Below, piece after piece: positions 11,077-23,212 of a stretch of 64,000 bases of DNA. The stretch is from NCBI GenBank assembly GCA_031290155.1, contig JAITOB010000001.1, positions 1 to 64,000 of the forward strand, in the 5' to 3' direction. This stretch comes from Endomicrobium sp. (GTDB lineage Bacteria > Elusimicrobiota > Endomicrobiia > Endomicrobiales > Endomicrobiaceae). The notes under the pieces were generated by a model. It ran no database searches and had not been told where the DNA came from. It saw only the letters and a list, made by a program, of their open reading frames with translations. The translations under genes and the position numbers were made by a program. Every line of letters begins with the position of its first letter. The first letter of the stretch is position 1.

Positions 11077-11275
11077 ATGCAGCAATTCAAAGTAGAAAGT
11101 ACAAAAACAATTTCCTTTGGAACTAATGGAAGGATAAATTATGATTCTTCTAAATTTTACAATTCAAAATTATACAAAACTTTAAATACTAATAAAATAT
11201 TTCAAAAGAACCCCCCCTTATCTTAAAAAGCAGTGTATGCCACAAGATAAAATCTAATATATAATTATGAAAAAT
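11077..11275 (+). pseudogene. Truncated DNA methyltransferase N-terminus (partner of upstream RE)
   Basis: MQQFKVESTKTISFGTNGRINYDSSKFYNSKLYKTLNTNKIF..., C7 homopolymer then stop; downstream ...CMPQDKI. Resembles the start of N4/N6 MTases; recalled, not searched. Confidence 0.35.
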
Positions 11276-11339
11276 AGCAATAATTATAAAAATTAAACAA
11301 TATGAGTTAAAAACCAATAAGAATATTTAAATACAACAA

Positions 11340-11752
11340 CATATTTTTTTAAGCGTTCCTTTATATTTGTATATTCTATATTCATTAAAGCCTAAAAATA
11401 TTGATACTTCTGTCTTTGGTTCGCATTTAGGTATTATGCGACTCTTTATAATGTATCTCTTTCAAGTTCTCAATATACAGCTATGGGACAAAATCTTTTA
11501 TCTAAAAGGGCAGAAGACAATGTTATTTTTATGGACCCTGGAATTGTTATGGATAAAAATTTTGTTGTTAAATATAATTTTTATAACAGCGAATCTTTGT
11601 ATTATATTTGGAATAAAGATAAAAACAGAAAAATAAAATCTCCTGCAGCAGCAGATAGACATAAAAAATTGATTAAACATTATTTGTCGTCAATAGCAAT
11701 TTCTGAATATTTAATTAAAAATATAGGAAAACAGTATATAGTATATAAATAA
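11340..11752 (+). pseudogene. Sulfatase / LTA-synthase-like C-terminal remnant
   Basis: Shifting frames give SLKPKNIDTSVFGSHLGIM..TLYN, then MGQNLLSKRAEDNVIFMDPGIVMDKNFVVKYNF, resembling the '.SqiDImPTl...fGrsLL' C-terminus. Confidence 0.55.
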
Positions 11753-11949
11753 TGTTAATGCGGTAAAAAGTTGTTTTTAATGCAAAATAACTTTCAAATT
11801 TATTATTATAAGTTATGCAGTTATAGTTTGTGTTATATATTTGGATTTAGTTACAATATTTTTTGTTTTTATTATTTTTGATAATAGTAAATGAGTATTT
11901 AAAAGCAAAAGATTATATATTAAAAGTATTTATAATTTAGGAATTAAAA

Positions 11950-12912
11950 ATGCGAAAGTTTATAGTTGCAAAACAAACTCTTGAAATAGAAGCTAAGGCC
12001 GTAAGTAATCAAATCAAACATTTGGATTCAAATTTTGAAAAAGCAGTTTCTTTTATTCAAAACTGTGCAGGACATATTGTAGTTGTGGGGCTTGGCAAAT
12101 CCGGATTAATAGGCAGAAAGATTTCCGCGACTATGTCTTCTGTGGGCGTAGCGTCTACATTTTTGCATTCGTCAGACGGGTTGCACGGCGATATAGGCAT
12201 GCTTATAAAAGATGATATTGTAATAATGCTTTCTTATTCAGGTGGAACGGAAGAAATAAAAAAAATTCTTTCGGTTTTAAAAAAAATGCAAATTAAAGTT
12301 ATAGTAATGACTGGTAAAATTAAAGCTCAAATATGGCAAAACTGCGATTGTATTATTGACTGCAGTATTGAAAAGGAAGCCTGTCCTTATAATCTTTCTC
12401 CTACTTCGTCAACTACCGCAATGCTTGCAATGGGTGATGCTTTGGCTCTTACCGTTTCAAACTTGAAAGGTTTTACAAAAGAAGATTTAGCAGTGCTGCA
12501 TCCCTTGGGAGCAATAGGCAAACAGCTCATTATGAAAGTAAGTGATATTATGAGAAAAGGAAAGCAAAATCCAGTTGTAAAACATACTGCTACAGTTAAA
12601 GACGCTCTTTTTGTTATGACAAATACAAAAATCGGAGCGACAAGCATTATTGACGATGAATGTAAAATTGTAGGATTTTTTACAGATGGAGATTTACGCA
12701 GACATCTTCAAATGAACAATCAAATACTAAATGAAAATATAACGGATGTTATGACGAAGCGCCCTAGAATAATAAAACCTGAAATTATGGCTGTAGAAGC
12801 TGCTAAAATTCTAAAAAAGTATAATATAGATAATATTCCAGTTGTAGATAAAGAACGAAAACTTTTAGGTATTTTAGATCAAGGAGATTTATTAGCTGAA
12901 GGGATTTCATAA
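11950..12912 (+). CDS. kdsD: Arabinose-5-phosphate isomerase (SIS + CBS)
   Basis: 320 aa; VVGLGKSGLIGRKISATMSSVGVASTFLHSSDGLHGDIGML, SPTSSTTAMLAMGDALA, two CBS segments with FTDGDLRR. Confidence 0.93.
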   Translation: MRKFIVAKQTLEIEAKAVSNQIKHLDSNFEKAVSFIQNCAGHIVVVGLGKSGLIGRKISATMSSVGVASTFLHSSDGLHGDIGMLIKDDIVIMLSYSGGTEEIKKILSVLKKMQIKVIVMTGKIKAQIWQNCDCIIDCSIEKEACPYNLSPTSSTTAMLAMGDALALTVSNLKGFTKEDLAVLHPLGAIGKQLIMKVSDIMRKGKQNPVVKHTATVKDALFVMTNTKIGATSIIDDECKIVGFFTDGDLRRHLQMNNQILNENITDVMTKRPRIIKPEIMAVEAAKILKKYNIDNIPVVDKERKLLGILDQGDLLAEGIS

Positions 12913-12955
12913 AAATTAAAAATAAACGTAACAATAGATTGGAGGGAAAATAGTA

Positions 12956-13759
12956 ATGGAAACGACAGTTGAAAGTACGTCTGAAAAAAAAGGTCTTCCT
13001 GCGGGCATTTGGGTGAAATGCAAAAAATGCGATCAAGTTCTTCTACAGAAAGATTTCGAAGAAAATTTTATGGTATGCCCTAAATGCGGATATTATACAA
13101 GACTTCGCGCGCATAAAAGAATTGAATTTACGGTGGATAAGGGAAGTTTTAAAGAAATAAACGCAGATATTAATACCATTGATTTCTTAAATTTTCCTGG
13201 ATATTCTGATAAGATTAAAGAGTTTAAAATAAATGATGCTGTTGTTACAGGCGAAGCAAAAATTAACGGATATAATGTTGTAATAGCGGTTATGGATTTT
13301 GAGTTTATGGGTGGCAGCATGGGATCTGTCGTAGGCGAGAAAATAGTAAGAGCTATAGAAAAAGCTATAAGAAAGAAATATCATTTGATTATTATTTCAG
13401 CTTCGGGCGGCGCTAGGATGCAGGAAGGAATAATATCTCTTATGCAAATGGCTAAAACAGCCGCCGCACTTGCAAAACTTGCAGATAGCAGGCTTGCTTA
13501 TATTTCAATTTTAACAGATCCTACAACAGGCGGCGTTGCGGCAAGTTATGCTATGCTTGGTGATATAAATATTGCAGAGCCTAAAGCTTTAATAGGTTTT
13601 GCCGGTCCTAGAGTTATTGAACAAACTATAAGACAACAGCTTCCGGAAGGGTTTCAACTTTCTGAATTTTTAGAGAAACACGGAATGCTTGACATTGTTG
13701 CGGAGAGAAAAGATATGAAAGATGTTCTAACTAAAGTGTTAAGATTTTTTAATAAATAA
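12956..13759 (+). CDS. accD: Acetyl-CoA carboxylase carboxyltransferase beta subunit
   Basis: 267 aa; N-terminal zinc ribbon [10 protein letters not shown]...[54 protein letters not shown]. Confidence 0.95.
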   Translation: METTVESTSEKKGLPAGIWVKCKKCDQVLLQKDFEENFMVCPKCGYYTRLRAHKRIEFTVDKGSFKEINADINTIDFLNFPGYSDKIKEFKINDAVVTGEAKINGYNVVIAVMDFEFMGGSMGSVVGEKIVRAIEKAIRKKYHLIIISASGGARMQEGIISLMQMAKTAAALAKLADSRLAYISILTDPTTGGVAASYAMLGDINIAEPKALIGFAGPRVIEQTIRQQLPEGFQLSEFLEKHGMLDIVAERKDMKDVLTKVLRFFNK

Positions 13760-15030
13760 TGATGTTTTATAAAATTTTACAAGAATATAGAGGAATAAAA
13801 CCAGGACTTTTAAGGATAAGAAAATTCCTTAAAAGCGTGGATAATCCTCAAAATAACTTAAAAACAATACATATAGCAGGCACTAATGGTAAAGGGTCAA
13901 CAGCAGTTTTTATATCTGAAATTTTAAAAACCAGCGGATATAAAACCGCTTTATATACTTCCCCGCATTTAGTTGATATTACTGAAAGAATCAGAATTAA
14001 TGGTAAAAGTATATCTGTAAAAAATTTTAACGGCTTATCAAAAAAATATTTAAATAAAGCTGTAAAATATAAACTTTCATATTTTGAATATTTAACTGCT
14101 TTGGCTTTTATATATTTTGCACAACAGAAAGTTGATATTGCAGTAATTGAAGCGGGACTTGGCGGACGTTTTGATGCGACAAATATTATAAAAAACCCGT
14201 TAGTTTGTGTAATTACCTCAATTGCAAAGGAACATCAAGAAATACTAGGCAACGATATTGTAAAAATAGCTTTTGAAAAGGCGGGGATAATAAAAAAAGG
14301 CGCTTATGTTGTTTGCGGACAGCTGCCCCAAAAAGCAGTTAACATAGTTAAAAGCAAATCAAATCCGTATATTTATGGAAAAGATTTTAAAACAGTAAAC
14401 AATAAATTTGGAAAAACCGGCCAGGAATTTGATTATATAAGCGCAAATACAAAGCTGCATAATATTAAAATACATCTTTTAGGCGGACACCAGTTTGTCA
14501 ATGCTTCTATTGCTGTTTTTGTTGTAAATCTTTTAAATAAAAAAGGATATTGTCCAAGTCAAACTCATATAAAGGAAGGTTTAAAAAATACGATTTGGCA
14601 TGGACGGTTTGATATACGAAAAATTATTAATAATTCCCAAAATTTTGAATTAGTTTTAGACGGTGCGCATAATATGCACGGATTAAATGCATTTTTTAAG
14701 ACATTTAAACAGCTCGATTTTTCAAAAAAGAAACGAATTTTTGTTTTTACCGTTATGAAAGAAAAAAAATATAAACATATGGTAAAAAAGATAGCTCCAT
14801 TTGCAAAAAAAATAATATTGCCTGAAATAAACAATGAAAGAGCTGTAAATCCTGAAGTTTTAAAATTAGAATTTTCAAGATATATTGCCAAAAGTAAAAT
14901 TTATACTGCGGACTCAATAACAAATGCTTTTAATGCAATAAAAGACGGTGAAACGGTAACAGCAATAGGTTCCCTTTATCTTGTGGGTGAAATTTTAAAA
15001 TATATCAATAAAACAGTAAAGCAAAAATGA
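13759..15030 (+). CDS. folC: Folylpolyglutamate synthase/dihydrofolate synthase
   Basis: 423 aa; HIAGTNGKGSTAVFISEIL, YTSPHLVDITERIRING, EAGLGGRFDATNII, LDGAHNMHG. Confidence 0.93.
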   Translation: MMFYKILQEYRGIKPGLLRIRKFLKSVDNPQNNLKTIHIAGTNGKGSTAVFISEILKTSGYKTALYTSPHLVDITERIRINGKSISVKNFNGLSKKYLNKAVKYKLSYFEYLTALAFIYFAQQKVDIAVIEAGLGGRFDATNIIKNPLVCVITSIAKEHQEILGNDIVKIAFEKAGIIKKGAYVVCGQLPQKAVNIVKSKSNPYIYGKDFKTVNNKFGKTGQEFDYISANTKLHNIKIHLLGGHQFVNASIAVFVVNLLNKKGYCPSQTHIKEGLKNTIWHGRFDIRKIINNSQNFELVLDGAHNMHGLNAFFKTFKQLDFSKKKRIFVFTVMKEKKYKHMVKKIAPFAKKIILPEINNERAVNPEVLKLEFSRYIAKSKIYTADSITNAFNAIKDGETVTAIGSLYLVGEILKYINKTVKQK

Positions 15031-15934
15031 TGTCCAGTAAATATTTGAGTATAAGATATAAGAGAACGATTATAAAAATAACTGTTGTTAATTCCAAAGA
15101 GTATGATAACGGAATATGGGCAGGTCTATTCTTATATAAATGCAAAACCTTTAACTATTGTGAAATCAGAAGTCAAAACGGTTTATAATTTTAAGAATTA
15201 TTATAAAATTAAAGGTATAGGTATTGATTAGCATGAGATGTTGATTTTATTGCCGGCATCGTATTGTACGTTTTTACATAATCGGCATAAATGAAAAGGA
15301 GTTCTGCTTAAAGATATATTTGTTAAAATTACAGATAAAAATAATTATTTTTATAATAATGCAGATGCTGTTTCAATGGAAGCCGTTTTTATTGATACAA
15401 AAAGTCAGGCTCCTAACTTAATATGTGTTATGGTTGAAACACAGGTCGACAATGTACTTATTTTAAATAAAAAATTTTACAGAGATATAAGTGGAACGGC
15501 TGGTAAAATTATGTCAACCTATGTGCAAATATAAATGAGGCAATAATGGCTGTACAGAAACATTTATTGGAGTAAAGTACTTTTTAAAACGGGATGTTGA
15601 GTATTTGAAAGAAAATAAATCTGCCGTATTTTAATAAGCTTGCATAAAAATTATTTATTGACAGCCTTGCGGTTATTATTAAAGCTGCCGCAGACAGGTA
15701 TAAAACTGCAAAAGAACTGCAGAAAATTATGAGTGAAAATTGAATATTTTTATTTATGGTATTGTAAATTTTATAAATCCGGATACTATTATTCTTTGCG
15801 GAGGGATAACGTATGTGGGTAAATATTTTACGAACTCTTCATTGCGTAAAATTAGAAAAAGCACATTCCGCTCAGCAGTAGCTAAAGCCTGCAAAAATAA
15901 TCCTTGTATTATTGGTGCTGCAAATGCTTCATAA
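15029..15934 (+). pseudogene. ROK-family sugar kinase, many frameshifts
   Basis: KGIGID..., LLKDIFVKITDKNNYFYNNADAVSMEAVFIDTKSQAPNLICVMVETQVDNVLILNKKFYRDISGTAGKI, then INPDTIILCGGITYVGKYF...CIIGAANAS. Confidence 0.75.
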
Positions 15935-17928
15935 TGTCTAGTTTTTCGATGAACAAATCCTTATTTAATAAAATTGTCATTTTTATTTTTGTATTATTAT
16001 CGACTTTTAAAGCTTTTGCTTATGAAGTTGATATAGCTGCGGATAATCTGGAGTATGACGGTCTGCGCAGTAAGCTTAATGCAAAAGGAAATGTTATTCT
16101 TTATTGGGAAGATAAGAAATTATATGCCGATTATATTGAGCTTCTTATAGATAAAAAAACCCTTAATGCTTGCGGCAATATCAAGTTTGAAGAATCTGGC
16201 AATACAATTTATGCAGGCAGCATTACATATAATTATGATAATGAAAGCGCTGACATAAAAGAGACTTTTTCTAATTTTTCTTCTGTATTTATACGTACAA
16301 ATTCCATGGAAAGACTAAATAAAGATACATACTTAATAAACGACATAAAACTTTCAAACTGCGATTCAAATAACCCTCATACATACTTGAAAGCAAAACG
16401 TGGTAAACTTGTTATGAATAAGCGAGTAACGTTATATTTCCCATTTTTTTATATTGAAAAAATCCCAATATTTTTTTCTCCTGTGGTTACAAAATCCCTT
16501 GAAGGTGGAAGATCTTTTGCTTCTGAATTTAAAGTTACAATTGAACCGGGTCATACAAGTGCGGGCATATCTTTGAAGACTAGAATTTCTTGTCCGTTAA
16601 GCGAAAATTCAACAGCTGAAGCTATATATGACTACTTAGGAGCTAAAGGGCATGGATATGGCGGAAATGTTAAGTACTCAAATAAAAATAAAAAAGGAAA
16701 TATTTATATTTATACTACAAAAGATTTAACTGAGGGGAAAAAAAGATGGGCATTAATACCTTATTATGAACAAAGAATAAATGAATGGGATATAAAATCT
16801 CAAGGAGAATTTATGAGTGATGAAAATTTTGATTATAGCTATAATCATCAAGACAATTGGAACAGGGTCAATAATAATTTAAAATCTTATGCTTCTTTAA
16901 CAAGACATGGACAAAATACAAGTTTAGAAATATTTACCCAGCGTTATGATAACTATGATATAGATAAGGGCAATTATAAAATATCATCTTTAACTCTGCC
17001 TGCTGTAAAACTTACATATTTTCCTAAAACTATTTTTCTTGGTATAACTCACGACTTCGCTTTTATCTACAGTCGCGATTATAAGCAGTATACTTATAAA
17101 AATATAAGTTCCTTAAATTATACTTTAACAAAAGCTTTTAAACTAAGCAGAAGACTTACATTAAAGCCTGCTTTTATAATAACAGAAGATTGGTGCGATA
17201 GGTTTATAACGGAATATTCAGGTTATTTGAATTCAAGATACAGGGCCACGGGCTGGATGGATTGGAATGTAAAATATTCTTTAACAACAAAGAAAGAAAG
17301 AAAATATGATATTTTTACAAAAGATTCTGGAATTGGGACAAATAAAGTCTTTTTTACTAATTCTATGTATATTGGAAATAGGATTACGGCAAGAAATGTT
17401 ATTTCGTATAATTTATGCCGGAATGAGCAAAATAATTTAAAAATATGGTCGCCGCTTGTATCTGAAATAGTGTGGACTCCGAAACATTGTATTACAGCAT
17501 ATATAACACAATCACAATTTTTGAATCCTTTTAAATGTCAATCTTTAAATTTAGATTTAAAAATAGGAGATATCGAAAAAGCTTATTTAAAGTTTGGAGT
17601 TTTTTATCAAGAATATAAAGACTGGAGGGCAGATAATATTTTAGGTTTTGGTTTATGGCTTACTCCTAAATGGAGATTTGATTACAATATAAGGATAAAT
17701 TCGGATTATTCTAAAATAAGAGTGAATGAACAAGATATGAGACTATACAGAGACGGACATTGCTATAATCTAGGTGTAAGGTGTAGAATAATTGGTAAAG
17801 AATATGAAGGGTTCTTTAAATTTGATATTAAAACAAATATGCCTTTTGACAAGAAAAAAGATAACAAAAATGATAATGACGACGAAAAAATCCTCTATCC
17901 TTGGAGCGACAATCCTGTTATTATATAA
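15934..17928 (+). CDS. lptD: LPS-assembly protein LptD (OstA)
   Basis: ORF 15904-17928, likely start at ATG 15934; signal peptide then VDIAADNLEYDGLRSKLNAKGNVILYWEDKKLYADYIEL (OstA-like) and LptD C-terminal body. Confidence 0.88.
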   Translation: MSSFSMNKSLFNKIVIFIFVLLSTFKAFAYEVDIAADNLEYDGLRSKLNAKGNVILYWEDKKLYADYIELLIDKKTLNACGNIKFEESGNTIYAGSITYNYDNESADIKETFSNFSSVFIRTNSMERLNKDTYLINDIKLSNCDSNNPHTYLKAKRGKLVMNKRVTLYFPFFYIEKIPIFFSPVVTKSLEGGRSFASEFKVTIEPGHTSAGISLKTRISCPLSENSTAEAIYDYLGAKGHGYGGNVKYSNKNKKGNIYIYTTKDLTEGKKRWALIPYYEQRINEWDIKSQGEFMSDENFDYSYNHQDNWNRVNNNLKSYASLTRHGQNTSLEIFTQRYDNYDIDKGNYKISSLTLPAVKLTYFPKTIFLGITHDFAFIYSRDYKQYTYKNISSLNYTLTKAFKLSRRLTLKPAFIITEDWCDRFITEYSGYLNSRYRATGWMDWNVKYSLTTKKERKYDIFTKDSGIGTNKVFFTNSMYIGNRITARNVISYNLCRNEQNNLKIWSPLVSEIVWTPKHCITAYITQSQFLNPFKCQSLNLDLKIGDIEKAYLKFGVFYQEYKDWRADNILGFGLWLTPKWRFDYNIRINSDYSKIRVNEQDMRLYRDGHCYNLGVRCRIIGKEYEGFFKFDIKTNMPFDKKKDNKNDNDDEKILYPWSDNPVII

Positions 17929-17989
17929 AAGTAATTTATATAACGCCGCGAGTTCAGCAATGTATTTGATATAAATTGAAAAGTTATTT

Positions 17990-18077
17990 GGAGAGGTGGC
18001 CGAGCTGGTTGAAGGCGTTAGTCTCGAAAACTAATATACGGGCAACCGTATCGGGGGTTCGAATCCCCCCTTCTCCG
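17990..18077 (+). tRNA. tRNA-Ser (anticodon CGA)
   Basis: ggagaggtggccgagctggttgaaggcgttagtctcgaaaactaa...cgggggttcgaatcccccc...ttctccg; acceptor, long variable arm and T-loop present. Confidence 0.96.
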
Positions 18078-18589
18078 AAATACATTTTTCTTTGTTATCT
18101 TAGAAACTGTAAATTTGTCTAGCAATAGTTTACCTTATAGATAAATTAATCTGCAGTTGTAAGTGTAGGGGGTATTAATTTCAAAATTTAATAAAGAAAG
18201 CTTCGGATTTTTAGAAATGTTAGTTTTATTATATGCTTTTATTTTTTCTGATTCTTCCAATTTTTTGTTTTCTATATTCAAATCCAACACTCTAAAGAAT
18301 TTATATGCAGAATAAGATGTAGAATGTCAGGATAAGTGTTAAACCAACAGACACCCTTTTCATCCTAAAGATACCTGCTGTAATCGCATTTTAACGCACG
18401 TATTCACAATGGTGCCGCAACAAAATAAAACGTCTTAGCGGATTGTGTGTGAAGCAGTATATTCCGTGCGTCGCAGCGCAGCAGTTCCAATGCCTCTTTT
18501 TGTTTGTCAGCATATCTCTAAAAGACATTTCACATTGTTGTTACCGCACAGCAATTTAATGCTTGACAAATATGGTAATATATATAACG

Positions 18590-18960
18590 AAAATGAAAGG
18601 ATCGGAAAAATGAATAAAGATGGTATTATTATTTTTAATTATGGTAGTTGTTGCAGGTTGTAGTAAAGCCTCAAAAACATACCATGCAATATTGGATGCA
18701 TCAAATAAAGAGGAATAAGCAGAAAAGTTAGAAGCAAACACATATGCAATGTCCTGCCAAGAGAATGATTGATGCAATGGAATAAAATAGGGAGCGATAA
18801 ATGTAAAGAACAAAGTTGGAAGCTAGTATGAGAACAAGACGTGTTATAATGCTTCCTAATATGAAAGAAGAAAAAGAACTAATAATCAAAAGAGTGAAAG
18901 AAGCTGATATGTTTGTGTCAGAATATATACAAAAGTAGTATTATCACATTGATAAAGCTA
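18590..18960 (+). pseudogene. Small lipoprotein remnant (possibly DUF4398-like)
   Basis: One frame gives KMVLLFLIMVVVAGCSKASKTYHAILDASNKEE*AEKLEANTYAMSCQEND, with lipobox VAGC. Confidence 0.5.
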
Positions 18961-19279
18961 GTATTCTCATCTTAAAAAAACTTGTACAAAAGGACACCCC
19001 TCGTCTATCTTTACAATAGTGTTTACTTGTGCAATGTGGAAACTGAATTCAAAATAAAACGAAAAGTCAGATAAAAATTATCCAACCTTTTTACCATTAA
19101 TCAATAAATCTAGGTTTATTTAAAAGTTTATCATATGGTTATTCTTAAATTATATATTGTAGTATTCTTATATTGTGTAATGCTGCTTCAGTAAAATGAA
19201 CGTATTTTTGTTTCTTTTTTCATTTTAAAATTATTTATTGGCGTGTTATTTTTATGTTTTGTATAATACTTAATATGGA

Positions 19280-20870
19280 AGGAAACAAATAATATTTAAC
19301 TATCAAAGAAGCAAGTCTTTGGGCTACAAATTATTTAGGAAAAGAGATTACAACTTCAAATATTTCTTATCTTATTAATTATGGGCGTATTGCTAAAATA
19401 ATACAGAATGATTCTACGCAAGTTTCAAAATCAGAACTTATAAAATATTATCAAACTTTAAATATATACAGAGAAAATCCATGGACGGAGAAACTTGGCA
19501 AAGATTTAAACTGGAAATTATCTTTTGGCAATTTAAAAGAATCAGATACAACTAAGCATATTCACAGGCTCCATCCTTATAAGGGTAAGTTTATACCGCA
19601 GCTTGCAAATATTTTTTAGACGCGCATACTGACGTATTTAAAACAGAAAGTTACTTCCATAAAAACGACATAGTATTAGATCCTTTTTTGCGGCAACGGA
19701 ACAACTCTTGTCCAGGCGAATGAACTTGGTTTACACGCCGTAGGAATAGATGCGTCATCTTTCAATGCTTTATTTCAAACTGTAAGATTTCCGAATATGA
19801 TATTGAAATTTTATATAAAGCAGTAAAACAAATAACAATAAAATTGTACTCCAAACTTATATTATCAAAAGTTACAGATTTTGAAAATCTCTTGCAGAGG
19901 AATTAAAGTGCTTTAATGACAATTATTTTCCACTTCCTGAATTTAAATATAAGGTAAGATAAAAGTTTATAGATGAATATACTTACGGAATAGAAAAAGA
20001 AAAACAATTCCTGCCGGTTTACAAAAAATTGAAAAATATAAAATAGAACTGCTTAATAAAAATGCTAAAACATTTTTTGGAAAAATGGTTAAAAACATAA
20101 GAAATTAATTAGACTTGGTTTTTAATGAGATAAAAAAAGTTGGGATACAAATCTTACTTTAATTCTAAGTCGCACAATGCGTTCATGCAGAGCGACTACG
20201 CATTCGGATTTAACGACGCTTATAAAGTCTGTATCTGCAGCTTATTATTGTTCAAAACACGGTAAGATTTGTAAACCTGTATTTTCTATTATGAAATGGT
20301 GGCAGGTATATTCAAAGATACAATTGAAAGGTTGAAAAAATTTAAAGATTTAAAAACAAGCGCATATCAGTACTGTTTAACCGGCGACAGCAGAACAATG
20401 GATATTAAATATGAACTTTCAAAAAAGACAAAATAATCTTGTAAAATTACTGCAAAAACAAAAAATTGCAGGTATTTTTTCAAGTCCTCCTTATGTCGGG
20501 CTTATAGACTATCATGAACAACATGCCCATGCCTATGATTTATTTGAATTTGAAAGAAAAGATGAGCTTAAAATAGGTTCGCTGTTTAAAGGCAACAGAA
20601 AAGAAGCGCAGAAAAATTATATCGAAGACATTTCAAATGTTTTAAATAACTGTAGAAAGTCTCTAAAAAATAATTATAATGTTTTTTTTAGTTGTCAACG
20701 ATAAATATAATTTATATTCTTTAATTTCTGAAAAAATCAAAAACGCAGATAGTAAATACTTTTAAAGACCGGTTTTAAACCGTACGGAAAAAATAAAAAC
20801 GCATATTCTGAAATAATTTTTCATTTAAAGGAAAAACAAAATGCCGGCTTCTAAAAAACCATTAATAGAA
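19280..20870 (+). pseudogene. DNA methyltransferase of a type II R-M system, many frameshifts
   Basis: HIHRLHPYKGKFIPQLANIF, LDPFCGNGTTLVQANELGLHAVGIDASSFNAL, IAGIFSSPPYVGLIDYHEQHAHAYDLFEFERKDELKIGS (SPPY catalytic motif). Confidence 0.85.
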
Positions 20871-22280
20871 AAAAATATAGAATCCGTTAAATCTAATGCA
20901 AAGTTTATTACTTTTCATTTTATATAAACAAAGAAATCGGCGCATATACAATGGAATGATTTTTTAGCATCAGTAGATATTCCTTTAAAAATATGGAGGG
21001 GAGAATCTTTCAAAGGGAAAACAAAAATCTGCGCGATATAAAGAAACTTATCAATATTCTTACAGATGATACTGATTCTGTATTATGTAAATTAGAGCAT
21101 AAGATTGAAAAAAACTGGAAAAACGATATAGATAATAAAAGAAGTGGATTCTCTGAATTTTTCTCTGGAGCAAATATCGAATTTATTTTTAGGGGCTGAG
21201 AATTTTAAATGCCGTATATGAAACAATGAATTCAAATACATATTCTTTGAGCATAGGTAAAAATGAAATTATAGATATTGCAGAGGATAAGAAGTATTTA
21301 ATAGGATATTTGACTGCAAGAGAACCCTTAGACAGCATCGCTCCTAAAATCAATGACATGCGTTCACTGTATCCTGATGTTTTCAAAAAAATAATATCAG
21401 ACTGTATTTAGGCAGAAATGATATCAATAATGATATCAATACAAAAATAGAAAAAACTCTTATAGAAGCCCCTGATAATTTCATTTATATAATAACGGTA
21501 TTACAATAACTATTAAAGAAATTAAATTTTTAAATTCTAAAAACTATACTGTTAGCCCGGTCAATATTGTAAACGGCTGTCAAACTGCCAATAGTATTTA
21601 CAATGTATCTTTAAAACAAATACATTTAAAGAAGACTATGTAAAAATACCTGTAAGAATCATTGTTGCGGATGACCAAGAATATCAGAATATTACAATTC
21701 GTACCAACACTCAAAACGGTTTAGAAGCAAAAGATTTAATTTCAATCACAACTATACAAAAAGAACTTCAAGAGCTTTTCGGCAATAATAAAAATAGCTA
21801 ACAAGAGTTTTATTATAAAGACAAAAGTCCTGCGTTGAAACAGGAAATATGCCTGATGTGGATTATATAGTGCATATTGATGATATTTATGGGCAGTCTT
21901 TTCAACGCTTATGCTAATTCCTAATAAAGTATCAGGTTATTTTGACATTATAACGTTAAAATATGTAGATAAAATTTTTGACGAAAGATTTGTAAAGCTG
22001 TATTACATTTTAACCATATTATTAAAATTTATAGAAACAGAAGTTGAAGAAAACTATAATATTACAATCGTTTAAAATATCATTTACTGTATTCTATGTT
22101 TAAATTTGTTAATAACGACAGAAATATTAATTTATTTGAAGAATATTTTAGAGAAACAATAGATGATTCTATAGAAGAAGAATTTAATATTCAAAGTAAG
22201 CTGATAAAAGAAATATATTCAACAACAAAAGAACTAGTTAAAAATATGATGATTTTAAAAAGTGTTGCAGTATATTATTG
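20840..22280 (+). pseudogene. AIPR-type abortive phage infection protein, frameshifted
   Basis: Shifted frames give YLGRNDINNDIN.., NGITITIKEIKFLNSKNYTVSPVNIVNGCQTANSIYNVSLK, VKIPVRIIVADDQEYQNITIRTNTQNGLEAKDLISITTIQKELQELF (AIPR hallmark NGCQTANSI / NTQN). Confidence 0.7.
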
Positions 22281-23212
22281 ATAAAATAAAAACTAGTTAT
22301 CCAAATTTGTTGAATTTAAAGACGAAATCTGACGAAAGAATATCATACAAACCTGTGGAAAAATTGAAGAGAACAAGAACTCCGCCGATTTTTGCAGATT
22401 TTAATACAGTGTCTGATAAAACTGCTAAGATATTCTGGATACCACCGATGATGAAAGATGAAATAAAAAATAATATAGAAAAAATTCTTAAAAAAAGTTT
22501 AAGAAATAAATTTAAGCATTATGTACCTGAATCGTCCTCAATGCTGTTTCATATAAGACTGCTTGGCAAAGATAAATTAGCACTGTTTTCTTTTATACAT
22601 TCATCAAATACTAATTTTGGAACTACAACATTTGAACCAATCGCTCTTGAACTAGCAAGATCTAAATTTAAAACAGTTTTAAAACAAGTAAATGTCGGAT
22701 TGTGTATAAGTGATGAATCTCAAAGAGAAATTCAAAATATTATCGATAAGATTTCTACAGCAAACATTAAACCAAATAAATATGATGAAAATAGAAAAAA
22801 TAAGAAAAGTATGTAAAACCGGCAAAATGCATAAAGTTAGACTTACAAAAGTGGATATTTTTCTTGAAAAAGCAGACGGTGAAAAATTATTGTTTGATAT
22901 TAAAACAGCAAAACCAAATAAAGGTAACTTTAAAGAATTTAAAAGAACATTATTAGAATGTGTCGCAACAATACTTGCAGAAGATCCAAAAGCTAGAGTA
23001 AATACGCTAATAGCAATTCCATATAATCCATATGACCCAAAACTGTATGCCAGATGGACTATGGTCGGTATGTTAGATGTGAAAAAAGAACTAAAAGTAG
23101 CTGATGAGTTTCGGGATTTTTTAGGAGATAGAGGTACTTATAAAGATCTAAAAATTGCTTTGAAAAAATTGGTATTGAACTAAGAGATGAAAATCGACAG
23201 TTATTTTAAGCA
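22265..23212 (+). pseudogene. TdeIII-like type II restriction endonuclease, at least two frameshifts
   Basis: ORFs 22262-22816 and 22710-23183 in different frames: LTKVDIFLEKADGEKLLFDIKTAKPNKGNFKEFKRTLLECVATILAEDPKARVNTLIAIPYNPYDPKLYARWTMVGMLD...EFRDFLGDRGTYKDL; tail IGIELRDE./IDSYFKQY shifted by one base. Confidence 0.8.
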
